Source of the DNA: Pseudomonadota bacterium | GTDB taxonomy: Bacteria > Pseudomonadota > Alphaproteobacteria > Reyranellales > Reyranellaceae | DNA length: 7,460 bases | Reading direction: 5' to 3' | Assembly: GCA_023436825.1 (NCBI GenBank) | Contig: JAEZHS010000740.1 | Location: forward strand, 1-7,460 | Part shown: in pieces, positions 1 to 6,628 of the stretch | How the letters are laid out: every line of letters begins with the position of its first letter | Position numbering within the stretch: the first letter of the stretch is position 1 | Program-made: the position numbers and the translations under genes | The notes under the pieces: generated by a model | Told to the model about the DNA's origin: nothing | Database searches by the model: none | What the model saw: only the letters and a program-made list of their open reading frames with translations

Positions 1-50
1 GCGTCTTCCGGGGAGCAAGCCAAACCGGACAGGGCGGGAGACGAAATCGC

Positions 51-554
51 ATGGCGAGCAGCGCGGGCTACAACAAGATGTTCCCCGTCTCATGGACGGA
101 ATTGCACCGCGATGCCCGGGCGCTGGCGTGGCGACTGGCCGATCTCGGGCCGTTCAAGGGGCTGGTGGCCATCACCCGCGGGGGGCTGGTACCGGCCGCC
201 ATCGTCGCCCGAGAGCTGAACCTGCGACTGATCGACACCGTCTGCTGCTCGACCTACGACCGCATGGAGCGCGGCGCCAAGGTCGAGCTCTTGAAGGGCA
301 CCTCGGCCGAGAACGACCAGGGCGACGGTTGGCTGATCGTCGACGACCTGGTCGATACCGGGGTCACTGCGCGGGCCGTCCGGGCGCTCCTGCCGAAAGC
401 GCATTTCGCCACGGTCTATGCCAAGCCCGCTGGTCGGCCGACGGTCGACAGCTATATCACCGAGGTGAGCCAGGATACCTGGATCCTGTTCCCATGGGAC
501 CAGGAGGCGGTGATGGCCAAGACGATCATCGAACTGAAAGGCAGCCAGCAATGA
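51..554 (+). CDS. gpt: Xanthine-guanine phosphoribosyltransferase (XGPRT)
   Basis: This cytoplasmic or membrane-associated purine salvage enzyme transfers phosphoribose from PRPP to guanine, xanthine or hypoxanthine to give the nucleotides. The 167-residue product has the type I PRTase layout. An RGGLVPAA segment lies near residues 44-51, and the PRPP-binding signature VDDLVDTG falls at residues 97-104, with acidic residues D98, D99 and D102. The C-terminal part [15 protein letters not shown], then [10 protein letters not shown], closely follows the Escherichia coli Gpt pattern as I remember it. E. coli Gpt is about 152 residues, so this one has a longer N-terminus and a small insertion before the PRPP loop. 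The position after DTG is V rather than the G of E. coli. I chose ATG 51 because GGGAG at 36-40 lies upstream, though 10 nt away. Met10 (nt 78) is an alternative start. The stop overlaps the next start codon, so the two genes are probably translated together. Confidence 0.93.
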   Translation: MASSAGYNKMFPVSWTELHRDARALAWRLADLGPFKGLVAITRGGLVPAAIVARELNLRLIDTVCCSTYDRMERGAKVELLKGTSAENDQGDGWLIVDDLVDTGVTARAVRALLPKAHFATVYAKPAGRPTVDSYITEVSQDTWILFPWDQEAVMAKTIIELKGSQQ

Positions 555-1567
555 AGAGCTGGGTCATCCCCTCGCCCAAGGGCATCGATTCGCTGACCTT
601 GGCCGAGCGGCCGGATCCCACGCCGGGTCCGCGGCAGGTGCTGGTGCGCGTGCGCGCGACGTCGCTCAACTACCGCGACCTGATCACGGTCGAAGGCAGC
701 TCGGCGCGGGCCGCCCCCAAGCCCGACCTGGTGCCGTTGTCGGACGGCGCCGGCGACGTCGTGGCGGTCGGGCCGGGCGTCACCCGGGTCAAGGTCGGCG
801 ACCGCGTGGCGGGCTGCTTCATGCAGAAGTGGGTGGGCGGCGCCATCGATGAGGCGGCACAGGCCTCGGCGATGGGCGGCGCCATCGACGGCATGCTGAC
901 CGAGCTTGCCGTGCTGGAAGAGGACGGCGTGGTCCGCCTGCCCGGCCATCTCAGCTTCGAGGAAGGCGCCACCTTGCCGTGCGCCGGCGTTACCGCCTGG
1001 CATGCGCTGGTCGAGATCGGCGGCATCAAGGCGGGCGACACCGTGCTGGTGCTGGGCTCCGGCGGCGTCTCGATCTTCGCCCTGCAGTTCGCGCGGATGT
1101 TCGGCGCGCGGGTGATCGCGACCTCGGGGTCCCCAGCCAAGGCCGAGCGCGCGAAGAGGATGGGCGCGGAAGCGGTGATCGACTATCGCGCCATGCCCGA
1201 GTGGGACCAGGAGGTCATGAAGCTGACCGGCGGCCGTGGCGTCGACATCACGGTCGAGGTCGGCGGCGCGGGCACTCTGCCGCGCTCCTTCACGGCCACC
1301 AGGATCGCCGGCCGCATCGCCGTGATCGGGCTGCTGACGGGCGCGGGCGCGCAGGTCGATCCGATGCCGATCCTGCGGCGCAACCTCCGCGTCCAGGGCC
1401 TCTATGTCGGCAACAGGCAGATGTTCGAGGCCATGAACCGCGCCATCGAGGCGGACGGTCTAAAACCTGTCATCGACAAGGTGTTTCCTTTTGCGCAGGC
1501 AAAGGACGCCTACCGGCACATGAAGAGCCAGAACCACTTCGGCAAGATCGTGATTTCACACGGTTAG
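551..1567 (+). CDS. Zinc-independent MDR-family NAD(P)H oxidoreductase (alcohol dehydrogenase/quinone oxidoreductase-like)
   Basis: The 338-residue product is a medium-chain dehydrogenase/reductase. An N-terminal GroES-like domain runs from about residue 1 to 135 and a Rossmann domain follows. The nucleotide-binding loop is LGSGGVS at residues 168-174, inside the pattern [19 protein letters not shown]. The place where zinc alcohol dehydrogenases carry a catalytic Cys holds NYRDL (residues 40-44), and the usual His-Glu pair is replaced by SDGAG. The four structural-zinc cysteines are also missing. It therefore belongs with quinone-oxidoreductase-like, zinc-free MDR enzymes, which reduce enones, quinones or aldehydes with NAD(P)H; the substrate is not readable from sequence. 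ATG 551 overlaps the gpt stop as ATGA, which indicates translational coupling. The same frame stays open far upstream over gpt, but that extension is a shadow: the MDR family starts at this MKSW position. The stop is 18 nt before the next gene. Confidence 0.9.
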   Translation: MKSWVIPSPKGIDSLTLAERPDPTPGPRQVLVRVRATSLNYRDLITVEGSSARAAPKPDLVPLSDGAGDVVAVGPGVTRVKVGDRVAGCFMQKWVGGAIDEAAQASAMGGAIDGMLTELAVLEEDGVVRLPGHLSFEEGATLPCAGVTAWHALVEIGGIKAGDTVLVLGSGGVSIFALQFARMFGARVIATSGSPAKAERAKRMGAEAVIDYRAMPEWDQEVMKLTGGRGVDITVEVGGAGTLPRSFTATRIAGRIAVIGLLTGAGAQVDPMPILRRNLRVQGLYVGNRQMFEAMNRAIEADGLKPVIDKVFPFAQAKDAYRHMKSQNHFGKIVISHG

Positions 1568-1575
1568 GCGAGAGC

Positions 1576-1580
1576 AGGAG
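1576..1580 (+). promoter_or_regulatory. Shine-Dalgarno site of the aldolase/dehydrogenase gene
   Basis: AGGAG lies 5 nt before ATG 1586 in the 18-nt gap after the MDR stop. It fixes the start of the fusion gene and shows that it has its own ribosome entry, unlike the overlapping gpt/MDR pair. Confidence 0.75.
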
Positions 1581-1585
1581 AGCCA

Positions 1586-3622
1586 ATGCAAAACCTCTGG
1601 TCCGACAGCGACGCCAAGGCCGCGATCACCAAGCATGCCGCAAAGGGGATCGGCGAGGACCTGGCGTTGCGCGTCTACACGACACGCCTGCTGGGCGGCG
1701 AGCCGCGGCTGGTGCTGCATGGCGGCGGCAACACGTCGGTGAAGACCAAGGTGGCCGACATCACCGGCGCGCCCGTCGACGTGTTGTGCGTAAAAGGCAG
1801 CGGCTGGGACATGGCCACGATCGAGGCGCCAGGCCTGCCGGCGGTTCGCCTCGAACCGTTGCGCGAGCTGGTCGGGCTGCAGGCGCTGTCGGACGAGGAC
1901 ATGGTCAATGTCCAGCGCTGCAACCTCTTGGACAGTAAGTCGCCCAACCCGTCGGTCGAGACGCTGCTGCATGCCTTCCTGCCGCACAAGTTCATCGACC
2001 ACACCCACTCCAACGCCGTGCTGGCGCTGACCGACCAGCCCGACGGCGAGGCGCTGGCGGCCGACGTCTACGGCAAGCGCGCGGCGCTGGTGCCCTACGT
2101 CATGCCGGGCTTCGCCCTGGCCAAGAAAACTAACGAAGTCGCGCGGAAGAATCCCGAGGTCGAGGGATTGATCCTGCTGAAGCACGGCATCTTCTCGATG
2201 GGCGCCACCGCGGAAGAAGCCTATGTGCGCATGATCGACCTGGTCACGCTGGCGGAGAAGCGGCTGGCCAAGGAGACGCGCAAGATCTTCCCTGGTGCAT
2301 CGTTGCCCGGGAAGATCGCGAGCGCGGCCGAGGTGGCGCCGATCCTGCGCGGGTTGATCTCGCTGCCCGCCAAGGACGGCGGCCGCGAGGCGGCGCAGCG
2401 CTTCGTGTTCGAGTTCCGCACCAATCCCGGCATCCTGGCCTTCGTCGGCGGCAAGGAGATCGCGCGCTACAGCCAGCAGGGTCCGGTGACGCCCGACCAT
2501 GCGATCCGCACCAAGGGCGTGCCGCTGGTCGTGCCGGCGCCGGAAGCCGGCAAGCTCGACGCCTTCAAGACGGGCGCCAAGGCCGCGCTCGACAAGTTCG
2601 TCGCCGACTATCACGCCTATTTCCAGCGCCACAACGTGCGGCAGATGCCGAGCAAGACCGAGCTCGATCCGATGCCGCGCGTCGTGCTGGTGCCGGGGCT
2701 CGGCCTGTTCGGCATCGGCAACACGTCGAAAGACGCCAAGATCGCGGCCGATCTCGCCGAGACCACGGTCGAGGTGGTGGCCGACGCCGAACGACTCGGC
2801 ACCTATGAATGCATTCCCGAGCCCGACATCTTCGACATCGAGTACTGGTCGCTCGAACAGGCCAAGCTCGGCGCGGCGGTGGAGAAGCCGGGGGCGCGGC
2901 GCATCGCCGTCGTGACCGGCGGCGCCTCGGGCATCGGCGCGGCGACCGCCGCGGCGTTCGCCAAGGAGGGCGCCGAGGTCGTCGTGGTCGACCGGGACGT
3001 CTCCAAGATCAAGGGCATGGCCATCGCCTGCGACGTCACCAATCCCGCCGAGGTGCGCGCCGCCTTCGACAAGGTCGCGGCGACCTACGGCGGCGTCGAC
3101 ATCGTCGTCTCCAACGCCGGCGCCGCCTGGCAGGGCCGCATCGGCGACGTTTCGGACAAGACCCTGCGCGACAGCTTCGAGCTGAATTTCTGGGCGCATC
3201 AGAGCGTGGCGCAGAACGCGGTGCGTATCATGCGCGCCCAGGGCCTGGGCGGCTGCCTGTTGTTCAACGCCTCCAAGCAGGCGGTGAACCCGGGTCCCGA
3301 CTTCGGCCCCTACGGGCTGCCCAAGGCAGCGACGCTGTTCCTCAGCCGGCAGTATGCACTCGACCATGGCGGCGAGGGCATACGCTCGAACGCCGTCAAC
3401 GCCGACCGTATCCGCTCCGGCCTGCTGACCGACCAGATGATCGCCGAGCGCTCCAAGAAGCGTGGCCTGAGCGAAGCCGACTACATGGGCGGCAACCTCT
3501 TGGGCCTCGAGGTCACCGCGGCCGATGTGGCGCAGGCGTTCGTTTCGCTGGCCAAGGCGAGCAAGACCACCGGCGCGGTGGTCACGGTCGACGGCGGCAA
3601 CATCGCGGCAGCGCTGCGTTGA
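1586..3622 (+). CDS. Bifunctional class II aldolase / short-chain dehydrogenase (RhaD-type fusion)
   Basis: The 678-residue product fuses two enzymes. The N-terminal half (about 1-430) is a class II, zinc-dependent aldolase. It has the GGGNTS phosphate-binding loop at 46-51, the likely catalytic Glu E125 in SVETLLHAF, and zinc ligands H139 and H141 (HTHS) and H200 (LLKHG). The C-terminal half is an SDR with TGGASGIG at 444-451, NAG at 510-512, and a catalytic set of S563, Y576 and K580 (YGLPK). An Asp ends the second strand (VVVVD), which favours NAD(H). Known proteins with this architecture split L-rhamnulose-1-phosphate into dihydroxyacetone phosphate and L-lactaldehyde and then oxidise or reduce the aldehyde. 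That makes a deoxysugar or related phospho-ketose the likely substrate, but this is family inference. Length and order fit the family. The segment between the second and third SDR strands is about nine residues shorter than in many SDRs. No rhamnose kinase or isomerase is nearby. Confidence 0.88.
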   Translation: MQNLWSDSDAKAAITKHAAKGIGEDLALRVYTTRLLGGEPRLVLHGGGNTSVKTKVADITGAPVDVLCVKGSGWDMATIEAPGLPAVRLEPLRELVGLQALSDEDMVNVQRCNLLDSKSPNPSVETLLHAFLPHKFIDHTHSNAVLALTDQPDGEALAADVYGKRAALVPYVMPGFALAKKTNEVARKNPEVEGLILLKHGIFSMGATAEEAYVRMIDLVTLAEKRLAKETRKIFPGASLPGKIASAAEVAPILRGLISLPAKDGGREAAQRFVFEFRTNPGILAFVGGKEIARYSQQGPVTPDHAIRTKGVPLVVPAPEAGKLDAFKTGAKAALDKFVADYHAYFQRHNVRQMPSKTELDPMPRVVLVPGLGLFGIGNTSKDAKIAADLAETTVEVVADAERLGTYECIPEPDIFDIEYWSLEQAKLGAAVEKPGARRIAVVTGGASGIGAATAAAFAKEGAEVVVVDRDVSKIKGMAIACDVTNPAEVRAAFDKVAATYGGVDIVVSNAGAAWQGRIGDVSDKTLRDSFELNFWAHQSVAQNAVRIMRAQGLGGCLLFNASKQAVNPGPDFGPYGLPKAATLFLSRQYALDHGGEGIRSNAVNADRIRSGLLTDQMIAERSKKRGLSEADYMGGNLLGLEVTAADVAQAFVSLAKASKTTGAVVTVDGGNIAAALR

Positions 3623-3669
3623 GGAATCCGCATCTCTCCCAGCCGGCATCACCAGTCTAAGATCGGCCC

Positions 3670-4554
3670 ATGTCGATCGAGATCACGCCACTGACACCCC
3701 ACATCGGCGCGCGCCTCACGGGTATCGATGCGCGCCGGCCCCTCACCGCTGCCGAAGTCGAGGCGATCGACCAAGGCATGAACCGCCATGCCGTTCTGGT
3801 GCTGCCGGGCCAGGACATCACCGACGACCAACAGCTCGCCTTCACCCGCAATTTCGGGCCGCTCGAGGAAGGCGCCAACTCGACGGTGCGCAATTCGGAG
3901 CTGCGGCTCGCGCCGGCCTTCGCCGACGTCTCCAACCTCGACAAATCGGGCGAGAAGCTTGCGCGCGACAACAAGCGGCGCATGGCGTCGCTGGGCAACC
4001 GGCTGTGGCACTCCGACGCCTCGTTCCGCGTCGTGCCGGCCAAGTATTCGATCCTGAGCGGCCGCATCGTCACGACCGCCGGCGGCAACACCGAGTTCGC
4101 CGACATGCGCGCGGCCTACGACGCGCTCGACGCGGCGACCAAGGCCGAGATCGAGAACCTGATCTGCGAGCATTCGCTGATCTTTTCGCGCAGCCAGCTC
4201 GGCTTCACCGACTTCCTGCCCGACGAGCGCGTGGCAATGAGGCCGGTGCGGCACCGGCTGGTGCGCACGCATCCCGGCTCGGGCCGAAAGTCTCTGTTCC
4301 TGTCGGCCCATATCGGCACGATCGTCGGCTGGCCGCAGCCCGAGGCGATGGCCTTCATCCGCGACCTGACCGAGCACGCCACGCAGCCCCAGTTCGTCTA
4401 TTCGCACCGCTGGACGCAGCATGACCTGGTGATGTGGGACAATCGCGCCACCATGCACCGCGTGCGCCGCTTCGACGACCTCAACATCGTGCGCGACATG
4501 CGCCGCACGACCACGCGAAGCGACGGGCCGACGGCAGCACAGGACGCCGCCTGA
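3670..4554 (+). CDS. TfdA/TauD-family Fe(II)/2-oxoglutarate-dependent dioxygenase
   Basis: The 294-residue product couples 2-oxoglutarate decarboxylation to hydroxylation of a substrate. In TfdA this cleaves the ether of 2,4-dichlorophenoxyacetate; in TauD it releases sulfite from taurine. The iron-binding facial triad is visible as H114 and D116 (LWHSDASF) and H263 (MHRVRR). These are the same residue numbers I recall for the Cupriavidus TfdA ligands. R275 and R279 in VRDMRRTTTR are the likely 2-oxoglutarate-binding arginines; the loop between H263 and them is one residue longer than in TfdA. The C-terminal run EHATQPQFVYSHRW, then DLVMWDNRATMHR, looks more like TfdA than TauD. It lies 47 nt after the aldolase fusion, with no clear Shine-Dalgarno site, and may end the same transcript. 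No chlorocatechol genes are present, so a herbicide substrate is not implied. The natural substrate is probably another carboxylate ether or ester. Confidence 0.9.
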   Translation: MSIEITPLTPHIGARLTGIDARRPLTAAEVEAIDQGMNRHAVLVLPGQDITDDQQLAFTRNFGPLEEGANSTVRNSELRLAPAFADVSNLDKSGEKLARDNKRRMASLGNRLWHSDASFRVVPAKYSILSGRIVTTAGGNTEFADMRAAYDALDAATKAEIENLICEHSLIFSRSQLGFTDFLPDERVAMRPVRHRLVRTHPGSGRKSLFLSAHIGTIVGWPQPEAMAFIRDLTEHATQPQFVYSHRWTQHDLVMWDNRATMHRVRRFDDLNIVRDMRRTTTRSDGPTAAQDAA

Positions 4555-4565
4555 GCCTGCTCAGG
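4550..4565. repeat. 16-bp inverted repeat spanning two convergent stop codons
   Basis: CCTGAGC and GCTCAGG are perfect 7-bp arms separated by CT. The plus-strand TGA of the dioxygenase (4552-4554) sits in the left arm. A minus-strand TGA that ends the last reading frame of the facing gene remnant (4561-4563) sits in the right arm. As RNA it would fold into a 6-bp stem with a CCTG tetraloop on either strand. No T-run follows in either direction, so at best it is a weak bidirectional terminator or an RNA 3'-end stabiliser. Confidence 0.5.
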
Positions 4566-5218
4566 GTGGAACCGAGACTCGGGGCAGCGCCATCGGTTTC
4601 AAGCTGGCATTGTCGAGCATGCAGTCGAACGCCGCACCGGCATAGCCGAGAAGCATGCCGAACTCGACGGCCGCCCCTCATTCGGTGAACGTCCAGTTCG
4701 AAGAGCGCTTCAGCGTGGCGTGGAACAGGCGCACCGTCCTCTCGACGGACGGCCCGAGCGCCCCCCAACCAGCGGACTGGCCGCATCGTGCTCGAAGTCC
4801 TTGTCGGAGAATGGACGGCCCATCGGGTAGTCCTGCCGAAACAGGTCGCCCTGCCGCTCCATCGGTCCCGGCAGCGCCGCGAATTGTTGCCAGCACTGGC
4901 TCGCGACCACAGAGAGGTTGAACAAGTTCTGGGGCGACACGAGCGTCCGTGCCGCTCGGCGGGGTGCCGCGGGTCCTCGAACTCCGCCCAGGTCGCGAAG
5001 ACGTTGACGTTCAGTCTCGGATCGTTCCTTGCGCGAACGCGGATGCCGAGTGAGCCGCAGACGCGCCTGACGTCGGCATCCTCGGCCAGCGACAACGCGG
5101 CGATCTGGTGGGCCCATTTGTCGTAGTCGATGCGCTCGCTGATGTAGTCCGCTGCCTGGCTTTCGCAGGACGCCGCGATACTCAGGAGCAGCGAGCCAGC
5201 GATGCGGCGAAACCTCAT
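4561..5218 (-). pseudogene. Decayed gene for a small exported protein, unknown function
   Basis: Reading leftward from ATG 5218 gives a convincing signal peptide (MRFRRIAGSLLLSIAAS, then CESQA before ADYISE). A coding-like stretch follows as far as about FATWAEFEDPR. Near 4947-4966 the sense moves to a second frame (TLVSPQNLFNLSVVASQCW ... FSDKDFEHDAASPLV). At a run of six C on the plus strand (4761-4766) it moves to a third frame (VERTVRLFHATLKRSSNWTF). That frame meets a TGA at 4678-4680 and then continues with protein-like sequence (EFGMLLGYAGAAFDCMLDN) to a TGA at 4561-4563. Each segment has strong G/C third positions. Both shifts go the same way, as single-base losses would; restoring them gives exactly 180 residues to the first TGA or 219 codons to the second. 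I do not recognise the family. Mutational decay and homopolymer sequencing errors would look the same. No good Shine-Dalgarno site precedes ATG 5218. Confidence 0.65.
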
Positions 5219-5249
5219 GGCGGAAATGCTGGCGCACGGTGCAGGCGAT

Positions 5250-5264
5250 GTCGATAGTGTCGAC
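5250..5264. repeat. Small inverted repeat in the divergent intergenic gap
   Basis: GTCGA and TCGAC arms are separated by TAGTG in the 76-bp space between the start of the remnant gene (minus strand) and the aldo/keto reductase (plus strand). Its position between divergent starts would suit a regulator-binding site, but 5-bp arms in GC-rich DNA are weak evidence. Confidence 0.25.
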
Positions 5265-5283
5265 CGCAAAGCATCTGTTATCC

Positions 5284-5289
5284 GAGGAA
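5284..5289 (+). promoter_or_regulatory. Shine-Dalgarno site deciding the aldo/keto reductase start
   Basis: GAGGAA lies 5 nt before ATG 5295. It selects this ATG over the in-frame ATG at 5202, whose 31 extra residues do not resemble the family and would overlap the start of the facing remnant gene. Confidence 0.8.
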
Positions 5290-5294
5290 ACACC

Positions 5295-6323
5295 ATGCCC
5301 ACCCTGCCCAAGCGTCGCGTCGGCAAGACCAGGCTCGAAGTCACCACACTGGGCCTGGGCGGCGCGCCCATGGGCGGCTTCCGCGCCACCATCTCCGACG
5401 CCGAGGCAATGGCGCTGACCGACGCCGCCTACGAAGGCGGCGTGCGCTACTTCGACACTTCTCCCTTCTACGGATACGGCCGCAGCGAGCTGCGCATGGG
5501 CGCGGCGCTGCGCAACAAGCCGCGTGAGGAATTCGTGCTGTCGACCAAGGTCGGCCGCGTCCTGCACGCCATGAAGCCCGGCGAGAAGAAGCCCGCCGAC
5601 TTCCGCGAGAACGGCCTGCCGGGCTTCGCGCCGGTGTTCGACTACACCTATGACGGCGTCATGCGCTCGCTGGAGCATTCGCATCTCAGGCTGGGACTCG
5701 CCAAGATCGACATCGCGCTGATCCACGATGTCGATTTCTGGACCATCAAGGATCGCCGGATCCTCGACGAGCGCTTCAAGACCGTCATGGACTCGGGCTT
5801 CAAGGCGCTCGACGAGCTGCGCAAGGCCGGGATCATCGGCGCGATCGGCGTCGGCATCAACGAATCGGACACCAGCCTGCGCTTCATCAAGGCCGGCGAC
5901 TTCGACTGCATGCTGCTGGCCGGCCGCTACACGCTGCTCGAACAGGGTGGGCTCGAGGAGTTCCTGCCCGAGTGCATCAAGCGGAACGTCTCGGTCATCC
6001 TGGGCGGGCCATACAACTCGGGCATCCTGACCGGCGGCGTGAAGCCCGGCGCCACGCACGACTACGTGGCCGCACCCACGCCCCTGATCGAGAAGGCGCA
6101 GAAGATCGAGGCGGTGTGCCAGCGCCATGGCATCGAGCTCGGCGCCGCCGCCATGCAGTTCCCGCTGTTCCATCCCGCGCTCTGCTCGGTCATCCCGGGC
6201 GCGCTCAGCACCGCGGAAGTCAAGCAGAACATCGCGCGGCTGTCGGTCAAGATCCCGGTCGAGCTGTGGAGCGAGCTCAAGCGCGAGAAGCTGCTCGACG
6301 CCAACGCGCCGACGCCGAACTGA
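5295..6323 (+). CDS. Aldo/keto reductase, D-threo-aldose/L-fucose dehydrogenase-like
   Basis: The 342-residue product is a soluble (alpha/beta)8 oxidoreductase using NAD(P). It has the full AKR tetrad: D54 (YFDTSPFYGYG), Y59, K85 (LSTKVGR) and H144 (ALIHDVD). The cofactor-binding parts are GGPYNSGIL in the middle and CSVIPGALSTAEVKQN near the end. The N-terminus MPTLPKRRVGKT followed by LGLGGAPMGG, and the overall pattern, match the D-threo-aldose 1-dehydrogenase / L-fucose dehydrogenase / pyridoxal 4-dehydrogenase branch. Those enzymes oxidise sugars or pyridoxal to lactones. The PGA-x-S motif has Leu where related proteins often carry Arg; this may affect NADP preference, but that is a guess. 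The gene stands alone behind its own ribosome site, with 76 bp to the divergent remnant, so it is likely transcribed separately from the upstream four-gene run. With the aldolase fusion it hints at deoxysugar use; the exact substrate is open. Confidence 0.9.
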   Translation: MPTLPKRRVGKTRLEVTTLGLGGAPMGGFRATISDAEAMALTDAAYEGGVRYFDTSPFYGYGRSELRMGAALRNKPREEFVLSTKVGRVLHAMKPGEKKPADFRENGLPGFAPVFDYTYDGVMRSLEHSHLRLGLAKIDIALIHDVDFWTIKDRRILDERFKTVMDSGFKALDELRKAGIIGAIGVGINESDTSLRFIKAGDFDCMLLAGRYTLLEQGGLEEFLPECIKRNVSVILGGPYNSGILTGGVKPGATHDYVAAPTPLIEKAQKIEAVCQRHGIELGAAAMQFPLFHPALCSVIPGALSTAEVKQNIARLSVKIPVELWSELKREKLLDANAPTPN

Positions 6324-6354
6324 CAGCTCTTCACGGAGGTTTTGACTGGCCGAC

Positions 6355-6378
6355 CGGCGAATCGGATCGTGTTCGCCG
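6355..6378. repeat. Stem-loop 31 bp after the aldo/keto reductase stop
   Basis: Arms CGGCGAA (6355-6361) and TTCGCCG (6372-6378) pair perfectly around a 10-nt loop. The place suits a transcription end for the reductase gene, but no T-run follows, so intrinsic termination is doubtful. It could instead protect the mRNA 3' end. Confidence 0.35.
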
Positions 6379-6411
6379 CATCTCATGCGCGTTCGTAGGC
6401 GCGGCAAGTCG

Positions 6412-6438
6412 ATTTTCCGGTATTTCCGGCATTTCCGA
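6412..6438. repeat. Three tandem 9-bp units with a TTTCCG core
   Basis: The units are ATTTTCCGG, TATTTCCGG and CATTTCCGA, back to back. Every copy keeps TTTCCG at the same place and only the edges vary. Such spacing puts the copies almost one helical turn apart, which would suit cooperative protein binding, but a replication-slippage remnant is equally possible. Confidence 0.5.
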
Positions 6439-6469
6439 CAGAGGTCGTAGTAGTGCCTCGGAAGTCCAC

Positions 6470-6485
6470 CCACTATCCATAGTGG
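6470..6485. repeat. 16-bp palindrome, possible operator
   Basis: CCACTAT and ATAGTGG are perfect 7-bp arms around CC. The 2-bp spacer favours a dimeric protein-binding site over an RNA hairpin. It is AT-richer than its surroundings. No regulator gene lies in the window, so the partner is unknown. Confidence 0.4.
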
Positions 6486-6551
6486 CTTGCGGAGGCATCC
6501 GGACAGTTACGCTCGTTTGCGCCATTGGTTTTCGCTCGGCCGGACAGGCCG

Positions 6552-6569
6552 GCCCGGCTGCGGCCGGGC
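6552..6569. repeat. GC-rich hairpin
   Basis: GCCCGGC (6552-6558) and GCCGGGC (6563-6569) form a 7-bp stem with a TGCG loop. No T-run follows on either strand, so a Rho-independent terminator cannot be claimed. In DNA this GC-rich a short hairpin can arise by chance. Confidence 0.35.
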
Positions 6570-6628
6570 GCGATGGGTATCGGATGAACGATGCATAGAG
6601 CAGAGCCGCCGTGAGGCGACGCACGCTT

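Noticed and set aside
92..550. N-terminal extension of the MDR protein over gpt
   Set aside because: The extension is Arg/Gly-rich shadow sequence of gpt. The MDR family begins at the overlapping ATG 551.
1556..3652. 698-codon open frame on the minus strand opposite the aldolase/dehydrogenase gene
   Set aside because: It is a mirror of the real gene: G/C-rich third positions on the plus strand suppress stops in this antisense frame. The translation is rich in Arg, Gly, His and Asp with no domain.
4561..4656. Separate 31-residue minus-strand small protein starting at ATG 4656
   Set aside because: It is in the same frame as the last remnant segment and has no Shine-Dalgarno site, so it is better explained as the tail of the broken gene.
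4481..5392. 303-codon minus-strand frame treated as one intact gene
   Set aside because: Only its middle (5218 to about 4965) looks coding. The part before ATG 5218 and the Arg/Ser/Cys-rich tail are not protein-like, which led to the frameshift reading.
4710..6473. 587-codon open frame on the minus strand opposite the aldo/keto reductase
   Set aside because: Most of it is a shadow of the reductase. Only its last part (about 4710-4950) carries real sense, as the middle segment of the remnant gene.
6552..6569. GC hairpin as an intrinsic terminator
   Set aside because: No T-run follows on either strand.
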